Source of the DNA: Erythrobacter sp. UBA3075
Lineage (GTDB): Bacteria > Pseudomonadota > Alphaproteobacteria > Sphingomonadales > Sphingomonadaceae
NCBI GenBank assembly: GCA_002367375.1
Contig: DFBR01000190.1
Location: forward strand, 4,792-10,569
Direction of reading: 5' to 3'
Length of the DNA stretch: 5,778 nucleotides
Part shown: positions 1 to 5,778 of the stretch, piece after piece
Layout: every line of letters starts with the position of its first letter
Position numbering within the stretch: position 1 is the first letter of the stretch
Made by a program: the position numbers and the translations under genes
Notes under the pieces: generated by a model
Seen by the model: only the letters and a program-made list of their open reading frames with translations
Databases searched by the model: none
What the model was told of the DNA's origin: nothing

Positions 1-35
1 TTGCTCAAGTCAGCGCGGGAGTTGCCTCGCGGTGA
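1..35 (+). CDS. 3' end of an upstream dcw gene, possibly ftsL-like (partial)
   Basis: Read in the frame beginning at base 3, the window opens with ten sense codons (AQVSAGVASR) followed by TGA at 33-35. The stop overlaps the GTG start of ftsI in a GTGA arrangement, the same type of junction as the ATGA between murE and murF. This suggests the frame is the tail of the preceding operon gene. In many alphaproteobacterial dcw clusters a small FtsL-like membrane protein sits between rsmH and ftsI, so that is the likeliest identity. Ten residues carry no diagnostic motif, so the name rests on position alone. Confidence 0.45.
   Translation, partial: AQVSAGVASR
17..21 (+). promoter_or_regulatory. 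Probable ribosome binding site of ftsI
   Basis: GGGAG lies 10 bases before the GTG at 32, inside the end of the upstream frame. It is a modest Shine-Dalgarno match with a slightly long spacer. It supports the GTG at 32 as the start, because the first in-frame ATG (residue 65) would remove the membrane anchor. Confidence 0.45.
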
Positions 36-1795
36 CCGCCTACGCCGTTCCGCGTACGATCATTTCCGGGCAGACCGGGCTGGTGGACCAGCGCCGCCGC
101 TCGCTGCTGATCGCGCGGTTGCGGCTGCTGTTGGTGATCGCGGTCTTTTCGCTGATTGCGCTCGCCGCATTGCTGAAGATCGCCTTTCTCGGTCTGGTCC
201 AATCCGGTCCGGCTCAGCAGAGCATGGCCGACGCGCTGCTGCCCCCTCGCGGAGAGATCACCGATCGCAATGGCGTTCCGCTGGCACGCGCCTTTCCCGC
301 CTATGCGCTGTGGTACAATCCCGCTGCCATGACTGAAGGTGGCGACGGTGGCCCGCCGCTGGTTCGTTCGCCCGATGCGGTGGCGCAGGAATTGAATGCG
401 ATTTTTCCCGATCTCGATACGCATGAGGTGACGCAGCAGCTCGCATCGGGTCGTCCCGGCTATCTGCGCCGCCGTGTTCTGCCCGAAGATGCCAATCGCG
501 TCATGCAGATTGGCGAGTTGGCGCTGGAACTGCCGCAGGAAGAAGATCGCCATTATCCGCAAGGGTCGATGGCCGCGCATGTGCTGGGTTATGTCGCGGC
601 TGACGGCAATGGCCGCGTGGGCATGGAACAAGTCTTGAATGAGCGCCTGCTCGATCCGGCCCGGCGCGCAGAGCCAGTAGCGTTGAGCATCGATATGCGC
701 GTGCAAGGCGCGCTGGAGGACGAGCTGCGGCGCGGCATGTTGTCGGTCAATGCGGTGGGCGCGGCTGGCATCGTGCTCGATGTTGATACGGGCGAGGTGC
801 TTGGGCTCGCCTCGCTACCCGAATTCGATCCCAATCAGGTTGAATCGTCCGATGTGCGGGTAACGCAGGAACAGCATGATCGCGGTATCACCGCGCCTGC
901 CTTCAACCGCGTGACCAATCAGGTTTACGAGCTTGGCTCCACCTTCAAACCGCTGACCGTTGCTGCGGCAATCGATAGCGGGGCGATCACCGATCTGTCC
1001 CGCCGCTTTGGTGCCACGCCCTACGAAGTGCAGGGCCACATGATCAGCGATTCCCACCCGCTGGGTGCTTCGCTCAACACGCCGCAGATGCTCATTCACT
1101 CGAGCAATATCGTGACCGGCCATATCGTCGATGAGATGGGCGCTGACACCCTGCGCTCCTATATGGTCGAGCTGGGCATGAATGAGCGGCCCTATATCGA
1201 ATTGCCCGCGCGCGGTTTTCCGATCTGGGCGTCGGGTGATTGGCAGCGTATCCGCGCAATCACAGTTGGTTATGGGCACGGTATAGCCGTGACCCCGCTC
1301 CATCTGGCCAGCGCCTATGCGGCCATGGTCAATGGCGGGATCTGGCGTCCCGCTACGCTACAGCGCGTTGCACCGGGAGAAGCTCCGCGCGGACGCCGCG
1401 TGTTCCGTGCCAGCACCAGCGCGCGGATGAACCAATTGCTCCGCATGATCGCGGTTTACGGCACCGGCCGCAATGCCGATGCGCCGGGTTTCCGAGTCGG
1501 CGGCAAGACTGGCAGCGCGGAAAAGCCGGGCGCTGGCGGGTATCGTCAGACCACGCTCGTTTCCACCTTTGCAGCGGCCTTCCCGATGGACAATCCGCGC
1601 TACGTCATCATTGCGATGCTTGATGAGCCGCAGGGTACGGTCGCCAGTTCCTATCAGCGCACGGCAGCATGGAATGCCGCCCCGATCGTGGGCCGCCTTG
1701 TGCCGCGTATCGGCCCGCAATTGGGCGTTCTTCCGGATGCCGACCGCGATATTGATCTCACAGACCTGCGACCGCTGGTTGGGGACAACAACTGA
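32..1795 (+). CDS. ftsI: Septal peptidoglycan D,D-transpeptidase FtsI (PBP3, class B penicillin-binding protein)
   Basis: This 587-residue protein crosslinks peptidoglycan stem peptides at the division septum, working in the divisome with FtsW. A short basic cytoplasmic tail (to about residue 31) precedes one hydrophobic membrane anchor (about 32-56). The PBP dimerisation region follows, opening with PPRGEITDRNG at 71-81, the R-G-x-I-x-D-R-x-G signature of class B PBPs. The transpeptidase domain fills roughly 215-560. Its three active-site motifs are intact: STFK at 303-306 with nucleophile Ser303, SSN at 357-359, and KTG at 492-494. There are no PASTA repeats and no lipobox. Length is close to that of E. 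coli FtsI (588). GTG at 32 is preferred because it forms a GTGA overlap with the upstream stop; a GTG at codon 18 is a weaker alternative. An elongation PBP2 is less likely given the position directly before murE. Confidence 0.95.
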   Translation: MTAYAVPRTIISGQTGLVDQRRRSLLIARLRLLLVIAVFSLIALAALLKIAFLGLVQSGPAQQSMADALLPPRGEITDRNGVPLARAFPAYALWYNPAAMTEGGDGGPPLVRSPDAVAQELNAIFPDLDTHEVTQQLASGRPGYLRRRVLPEDANRVMQIGELALELPQEEDRHYPQGSMAAHVLGYVAADGNGRVGMEQVLNERLLDPARRAEPVALSIDMRVQGALEDELRRGMLSVNAVGAAGIVLDVDTGEVLGLASLPEFDPNQVESSDVRVTQEQHDRGITAPAFNRVTNQVYELGSTFKPLTVAAAIDSGAITDLSRRFGATPYEVQGHMISDSHPLGASLNTPQMLIHSSNIVTGHIVDEMGADTLRSYMVELGMNERPYIELPARGFPIWASGDWQRIRAITVGYGHGIAVTPLHLASAYAAMVNGGIWRPATLQRVAPGEAPRGRRVFRASTSARMNQLLRMIAVYGTGRNADAPGFRVGGKTGSAEKPGAGGYRQTTLVSTFAAAFPMDNPRYVIIAMLDEPQGTVASSYQRTAAWNAAPIVGRLVPRIGPQLGVLPDADRDIDLTDLRPLVGDNN

Positions 1796-3267
1796 TGCGG
1801 CTGGCTGATCTCGCCAAACACGCCGGGATCGATGCGGGAGCTGCGGGTGACACAGTGATCACCGGCTTCGCTATCGACAATCGCAAAGTCGCGCCGGGCA
1901 ATGTCTTCGGCGCGTTTCAGGGCAGCGCAGTCAATGGCGAGGATTTCATTCCAGCCGCCATTGCCAGCGGCGCCGTGGCAATTGTCGCGCGTCCGGAAGC
2001 CAATGTCGAAGGCGCGCTGCACATTGCGGGTGCCACGCCGCGCAAGCTGTTCGCCGAATTGGCTGCGCAATATTTCCGTCCGACGCCCGATGTTGTGGTC
2101 GCGGTGACGGGCACCAATGGCAAGACGTCCACGGTCGAGATGACGCGGCAGATCTGGCGCATGTGCGGCCTGCGCGCCGCCAGCATCGGGACGCTGGGTG
2201 TCACCACGCCCGATGAGAGCGTGTCCACCGGGCTGACCACGCCCGACATCGTGACGTTCCTTGCCAACAACACCGGCCTTGCGCGTGAAGGCGTGACGCA
2301 TGTCGCCTATGAGGCATCGAGCCATGGTCTGTCGCAATATCGCAATGAGGGCCTGCGGGTTGCCGCCGGAGCCTTCACCAATTTCAGCCGCGATCACCTT
2401 GATTATCACGCTGATATGGAGGACTATTTTGCGGCCAAGATGCGGCTGTTTGGCGAAGTGCTCGATGATGGCGGCACGGCGGTGCTCTGGGCGGATGACG
2501 AATACTCGAAGCGCGTTGCCGATGTGGCCCGCGCGCGCGGCCTGACGTTGTTCACCGTGGGCGAGCAGGGCGAGGGCATCAACATCCTCTCACGCGAAGC
2601 CACGCAATTGGGGCAGGAGCTTGAGATTGCTCATGCGGGCGAGACCTATCGCTTTCGCCTTCCACTGATTGGTGCCTATCAGGTCGCCAATGCGCTGACT
2701 GCTGCTGGACTTGCGCTGGCGACCGGCAGTCCGGCGGCGCAGGTGTTTGATGCGGTTTCGCGCTTGCAACCGGTGCGCGGGCGACTGGAGCGCGCGGTGA
2801 TCGCTGCGTCAGGCGCGCCGATCTATGTCGATTATGCTCACACGCCAGATGCCTTGTCCGCCGCAATTGCGGCGCTGCGCCCGCATGTCGCGGGTCGCCT
2901 GATTACCGTGTTCGGGGCAGGCGGGGACCGCGATACGGGCAAGCGAGCGCCGATGGGCGAAGCCGCCATTGCGGGAAGCGATCTGGTCATTGTTACAGAC
3001 GACAATCCGCGCGGCGAAGATCCGGCGGCGATCCGGGCGCAGGTCATGGCGGGCGCACCGGGCGCGCGCGAAGTTGGCGGCCGGCGTGAAGCCATTGCTG
3101 CCGCCATTGCCGAAGCGGGGCGCGATGACATCGTGCTGATCGCAGGCAAGGGTCACGAACAAGGACAGATAGTGGGTTCGGGAGAGAATATGCGGGTTTT
3201 GCCGTTTGACGATGTAAATGTCGCGCGCGAATGCGCTGCCGAACTGGCAGCGGGAGAGGCGGTATGA
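1795..3267 (+). CDS. murE: UDP-MurNAc-L-Ala-D-Glu:meso-diaminopimelate ligase MurE
   Basis: Cytoplasmic ATP-dependent Mur ligase that adds the third residue of the peptidoglycan stem peptide. The 490 residues compare with 495 in E. coli. The N-terminal UDP-sugar-binding domain covers about 1-95. The central ATPase domain has the P-loop TGTNGKTST at 105-113, substrate-contact segments around STGLTTPD (144-151) and EASSHGL (173-179), and Lys215 in YFAAKMRLF, matching the lysine that is carbamylated in this family. The C-terminal domain has YAHTPDAL (347-354), GAGGDRD (374-380) and GKGHE (451-455). DNPR at 403-406 is the motif that selects meso-diaminopimelate over lysine, and Arg379, Gly451 and Glu455 match other known diaminopimelate contacts. 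The ATG shares one base with the ftsI stop (TGATG). A GGGGA at 1781-1785 is a possible ribosome binding site, and coupled translation is likely. Confidence 0.97.
   Translation: MRLADLAKHAGIDAGAAGDTVITGFAIDNRKVAPGNVFGAFQGSAVNGEDFIPAAIASGAVAIVARPEANVEGALHIAGATPRKLFAELAAQYFRPTPDVVVAVTGTNGKTSTVEMTRQIWRMCGLRAASIGTLGVTTPDESVSTGLTTPDIVTFLANNTGLAREGVTHVAYEASSHGLSQYRNEGLRVAAGAFTNFSRDHLDYHADMEDYFAAKMRLFGEVLDDGGTAVLWADDEYSKRVADVARARGLTLFTVGEQGEGINILSREATQLGQELEIAHAGETYRFRLPLIGAYQVANALTAAGLALATGSPAAQVFDAVSRLQPVRGRLERAVIAASGAPIYVDYAHTPDALSAAIAALRPHVAGRLITVFGAGGDRDTGKRAPMGEAAIAGSDLVIVTDDNPRGEDPAAIRAQVMAGAPGAREVGGRREAIAAAIAEAGRDDIVLIAGKGHEQGQIVGSGENMRVLPFDDVNVARECAAELAAGEAV
3252..3259 (+). promoter_or_regulatory. 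Ribosome binding site of murF
   Basis: GGGAGAGG lies inside the last murE codons; its GGAG core (3253-3256) is 7 bases before the ATG at 3264. It is the best Shine-Dalgarno match in the window. It decides the murF start in favour of 3264 over an in-frame ATG at 3231, which sits deeper inside murE. Confidence 0.7.
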
Positions 3268-4721
3268 CCGCGCTCGCACAAGCGCTGAGCTGGCCTCGTC
3301 TGCGGACCGACGCAGTGCGCCTTGCACTGTGGACCTCAGCCGACATCGCCGCCGCTACAGGCGGGACTGCTTATGGTGAATTTCAGGTTAGCGGCGTCGA
3401 AATGGATAGCCGCGATGTGCAGGTTGGCGATCTGTTCGTGGCGCTCAAGGGAGAGGCGATGGATGGTCATCGCTTCCTGGACGCAGCCTTCGCCAACGGC
3501 GCCGCCGCCGCCATCGTCGATCGTCCGGTCGAGTTCCCGCATGTGCTGGTGGATGATACCACCGCCGCGCTGCACGCATTGGCCCATGCCGCGCGAGAAC
3601 GCACAGCGGCTACAGTCCTTGGCGTAACCGGTTCGGTCGGCAAGACGGGCGTAAAGGAAGCGATCTTCACCTCGCTTGAACGCGCCAGCCGGGGCGGGTC
3701 GCACCGCAGCGTGCGCAGTTACAACAACCATGTCGGCGTTCCGCTCAGCCTGTCACGAATGCCCGCGCGCAGCACATATGGCGTGTTCGAAATGGGCATG
3801 AATCACGCGGGCGAGATAGCTGACCTGACGGTGCAGGTTCGCCCGCATGTCGCGGTCATCACCACCATCGCGCCCGCCCATATCGAAAACCTCGGCAGTA
3901 TGGAGGCGATTGCCGCCGCCAAGGCTGAGATCTTCGGTGGATTGGAGCCGGGTGGCACTGCCATCATCCCTGCGGACAGCGACCACTTTGAATTTCTGCG
4001 CAACACTGCGTTGGAACTTGGTGCGAATGTCATCAGCTTTGGCCGCGCGGCCCATGCCGACATGCGGTTGATGGATGCTGTGCAGCAAGCCAACGGCGGC
4101 GCGCTCGTAACCGCCGCGATGGGCGATATTGGCCTGTGTTACACCGTGGCTGAGCCGGGCGAGCACTGGATCGACAATTCGCTGTGCGTGATGGCAGCGG
4201 TCCATGCCGCAGGCGGCGATCTGGGCGCTGCTGGATTGGCGCTCGCTGAAATGGGCGGATTGAAAGGTCGCGGCGCTCGTTTGAGCGTGAAGGTGCCCGG
4301 CGGTCATGCTTTACTGATTGATGAAAGCTACAACGCCAATCCGGCAAGTATGCGCGCCACCTTGCAGCAATTGGGCCAGACGCCTGCCAGTCGGCGTATC
4401 GCTGTGCTCGGCAGCATGAAGGAACTGGGCGATTTTGCCGAGGCCTTCCACGGGCAGCTTGCGCAGCCGGTGGCCGAGGCAGGTGTCGACTTTGCCGTGC
4501 TGGTCGGCGCGGAAATGACAGCATTGGCCCGCGAGATGGGGAAACTCCCCCGCGATACGCTTGGCAACGCGCTCCGCTTTGCCCATTGCGAGAATGCGGG
4601 TGAAGCCATCGCGGCGCTACAGGAATTCGGATTGGCTGGCGGAGACGCTGTGCTGGTCAAGGGTTCCAATTCAGTAGGGCTTTCCCGCGTGGTCGACCAT
4701 TTCGCCGCAAAAGAAGGCTGA
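3264..4721 (+). CDS. murF: UDP-MurNAc-tripeptide:D-Ala-D-Ala ligase MurF
   Basis: Cytoplasmic Mur ligase that joins the D-Ala-D-Ala dipeptide to UDP-MurNAc-tripeptide, the last soluble step of precursor synthesis. From the ATG at 3264 it has 485 residues, against 452 in E. coli. The N-terminal UDP-binding domain includes [17 protein letters not shown] (48-64). The central ATPase domain has the P-loop TGSVGKTG (122-129), YNNHVGVPL (153-161) and [11 protein letters not shown] (175-185). The C-terminal domain has IDESYNANP (352-360), [10 protein letters not shown] (381-390) and [11 protein letters not shown] (463-473). The GSVGKT loop and the EMGMN and DESYNANP motifs separate MurF from MurC, MurD and MurE. 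About 20 residues precede the usual family beginning (here [14 protein letters not shown], 21-34). A GTG at codon 18 (3315) is an alternative start but lacks a good ribosome binding site. The ATG overlaps the murE stop (ATGA), so coupled translation is likely. Confidence 0.96.
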   Translation: MTALAQALSWPRLRTDAVRLALWTSADIAAATGGTAYGEFQVSGVEMDSRDVQVGDLFVALKGEAMDGHRFLDAAFANGAAAAIVDRPVEFPHVLVDDTTAALHALAHAARERTAATVLGVTGSVGKTGVKEAIFTSLERASRGGSHRSVRSYNNHVGVPLSLSRMPARSTYGVFEMGMNHAGEIADLTVQVRPHVAVITTIAPAHIENLGSMEAIAAAKAEIFGGLEPGGTAIIPADSDHFEFLRNTALELGANVISFGRAAHADMRLMDAVQQANGGALVTAAMGDIGLCYTVAEPGEHWIDNSLCVMAAVHAAGGDLGAAGLALAEMGGLKGRGARLSVKVPGGHALLIDESYNANPASMRATLQQLGQTPASRRIAVLGSMKELGDFAEAFHGQLAQPVAEAGVDFAVLVGAEMTALAREMGKLPRDTLGNALRFAHCENAGEAIAALQEFGLAGGDAVLVKGSNSVGLSRVVDHFAAKEG

Positions 4722-4732
4722 CACACGCGCCC

Positions 4733-5778
4733 ATGTTCTATTTTCTCGCCGAATTGCTCGAATTTGAAGGGTTGGCGAACCTCATCCGCTACCAGACCTT
4801 CCGCGCGGGAGCGGCGATGATGACTGCGCTGCTGATCGGACTGATTATCGGCCCGAAATTCATCAACATGCTCCGCGTGCGCCAAGGCAAGGGTCAGCCG
4901 ATCCGCGCTGACGGACCGGAATCGCATCAGAAGAAGGTCGGCACGCCAACCATGGGCGGGCTGATGATCCTGACCGCTTTGACCATTTCCATGCTGTTGT
5001 GGATGGACCTTACCAATCCGTTCGTCTGGGCATGCCTTGCCGTCACGATCGGTTTCGGCCTGATTGGTTTTCTCGACGATTACGACAAGGTGTCCAAGCG
5101 CAGCCATCACGGCGTTTCGGGCAAGGTCAGGCTGCTTGGCGAATTTATCGTGGCGGGCATCGCCAGCTATTTGATCGTCAGCCAGATCAACACCAATCTC
5201 TACGTCCCCTTCGTGTTCGGCGGATCGATCCCGCTGGGCTGGTTCTATTATGTGTTCGCTGCGGTAGTGATTGTGGGGGCAGGCAATGCGGTCAATTTGA
5301 CCGACGGGCTGGACGGGCTTGCGACCATGCCGGTTGTGATTGCGGCGGGCGCGTTTCTTATCATCTGCTACCTCGTCGGGCGCGTCGACTTCTCCGAATA
5401 TCTGGGCATCCCGCACGTGCCCGGCGCAGGCGAGCTGGCGATCATGTGCGCGGCGATAATGGGCGCAGGCCTCGCCTTCCTGTGGTTCAACGCGCCCCCT
5501 GCGGCAGTCTTCATGGGTGACACTGGCTCGCTGGCCTTGGGCGGAGCTCTGGGCGCGATTGCTGTCGCCAGCCACCACGAAATCGTTCTCGCCATCGTGG
5601 GCGGACTGTTCGTGCTGGAGGCCGTCAGCGTTATCATTCAGGTGTTCTGGTTCAAGCGCACCGGACGCCGCGTGTTCCGCATGGCACCGATCCACCACCA
5701 TTTCGAACAGCTCGGCTGGAGCGAGAGCAAGGTCGTGATCCGTTTCTGGATCATCGCCATTGTGCTCGCCGTACTGGG
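4733..5778 (+). CDS. mraY: Phospho-N-acetylmuramoyl-pentapeptide-transferase MraY (3' end cut by window)
   Basis: Integral inner-membrane enzyme that transfers phospho-MurNAc-pentapeptide from UDP to undecaprenyl phosphate, forming lipid I. The window holds 348 complete codons; the family is usually about 355-366, so only about 8-12 codons are missing. The sequence is highly hydrophobic with around ten probable membrane segments, for example near 24-44, 74-91, 97-114, 169-187, 236-252, 284-303 and 335 onward. Conserved polar sites are intact: FLDDYDK (113-119) with Asp115 and Asp116, NLTDGLDGL (188-196), FMGDTGS (260-266) with the third catalytic aspartate Asp263, and PIHHHFE (319-325). The loop GTPTMGG (70-76) is also typical. 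The start [10 protein letters not shown] resembles other MraY N-termini and no other in-frame start lies between it and the murF stop. The nearest purine-rich tract, AAGAAGG at 4711-4717, is 15 bases away, so the ribosome binding site is weak. murD and ftsW would be expected downstream. Confidence 0.96.
   Translation, partial: MFYFLAELLEFEGLANLIRYQTFRAGAAMMTALLIGLIIGPKFINMLRVRQGKGQPIRADGPESHQKKVGTPTMGGLMILTALTISMLLWMDLTNPFVWACLAVTIGFGLIGFLDDYDKVSKRSHHGVSGKVRLLGEFIVAGIASYLIVSQINTNLYVPFVFGGSIPLGWFYYVFAAVVIVGAGNAVNLTDGLDGLATMPVVIAAGAFLIICYLVGRVDFSEYLGIPHVPGAGELAIMCAAIMGAGLAFLWFNAPPAAVFMGDTGSLALGGALGAIAVASHHEIVLAIVGGLFVLEAVSVIIQVFWFKRTGRRVFRMAPIHHHFEQLGWSESKVVIRFWIIAIVLAVL

Noticed and set aside
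1..336. 111-codon + strand frame beginning with TTG at base 1.
   Set aside because: It overlaps the ftsI N-terminus in another frame and its translation is arginine-rich and low in complexity. The frame ending at 35 fits the operon better as the upstream gene.
5..706. 233-codon open frame on the - strand opposite the start of ftsI.
   Set aside because: Its translation is rich in R, Q and H with no motif, and it lies opposite the anchor and dimerisation region of ftsI. It is a shadow frame.
1654..2409. 251-codon open frame on the - strand across the ftsI-murE junction.
   Set aside because: It is antisense to two genes with complete catalytic motifs and its translation has no recognisable domain. 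It is most simply explained by GC-rich codon bias.
2167..2955. GAGGDRD in MurE instead of the GCGGDRD of E. coli (Ala375 for Cys).
   Set aside because: The cysteine is not catalytic, and the arginine that contacts diaminopimelate (Arg379) is kept. This looks like ordinary family variation.
3231..3266. Upstream in-frame ATG for murF at 3231.
   Set aside because: It would add eleven residues (MRCRTGSGRGG) encoded inside murE. The ATG at 3264 has a well-spaced GGAG and the ATGA overlap.
4722..4732. Possible terminator or promoter between murF and mraY.
   Set aside because: The gap is only 11 bases, with no hairpin or T-tract, so transcription most likely continues through.
4328..5701. 457-codon open frame on the - strand, antisense to the end of murF and most of mraY.
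   Set aside because: It lies opposite two intact conserved genes. Its translation is rich in H, R, Q, D and A without domain pattern or membrane segments, as expected from the complement of a GC-rich membrane-protein gene. No promoter or ribosome binding site stood out.

Overview
The window is a stretch of the division and cell wall (dcw) cluster of a GC-rich Gram-negative bacterium. All genes lie on the + strand and are packed with almost no intergenic DNA. Gene order, protein style and the overlapping start and stop codons suggest an alphaproteobacterium, perhaps Sphingomonadales or Erythrobacteraceae. That placement is an inference from pattern recognition and was not checked by a search.

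Layout: the last ten codons of an upstream gene (1-35; by position an FtsL-like division protein, unproven) overlap ftsI (32-1795, septal transpeptidase). murE (1795-3267) and murF (3264-4721) follow, then mraY from 4733, which runs off the right edge about 8-12 codons short of its expected end. The junctions are a GTGA overlap, a TGATG overlap, an ATGA overlap and an 11-base gap. No promoter, terminator, RNA gene, repeat, mobile element or CRISPR array was seen.

How the genes work together: MurE adds meso-diaminopimelate to UDP-MurNAc-L-Ala-D-Glu, and MurF adds D-Ala-D-Ala to complete the UDP-MurNAc-pentapeptide. MraY moves phospho-MurNAc-pentapeptide onto undecaprenyl phosphate at the inner membrane, giving lipid I. 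FtsI crosslinks the finished peptidoglycan at the septum. Every catalytic motif I looked for is present, and no frameshift or broken gene is visible. I found no evidence of a new system here; the observations in the hunt section are of low interest.
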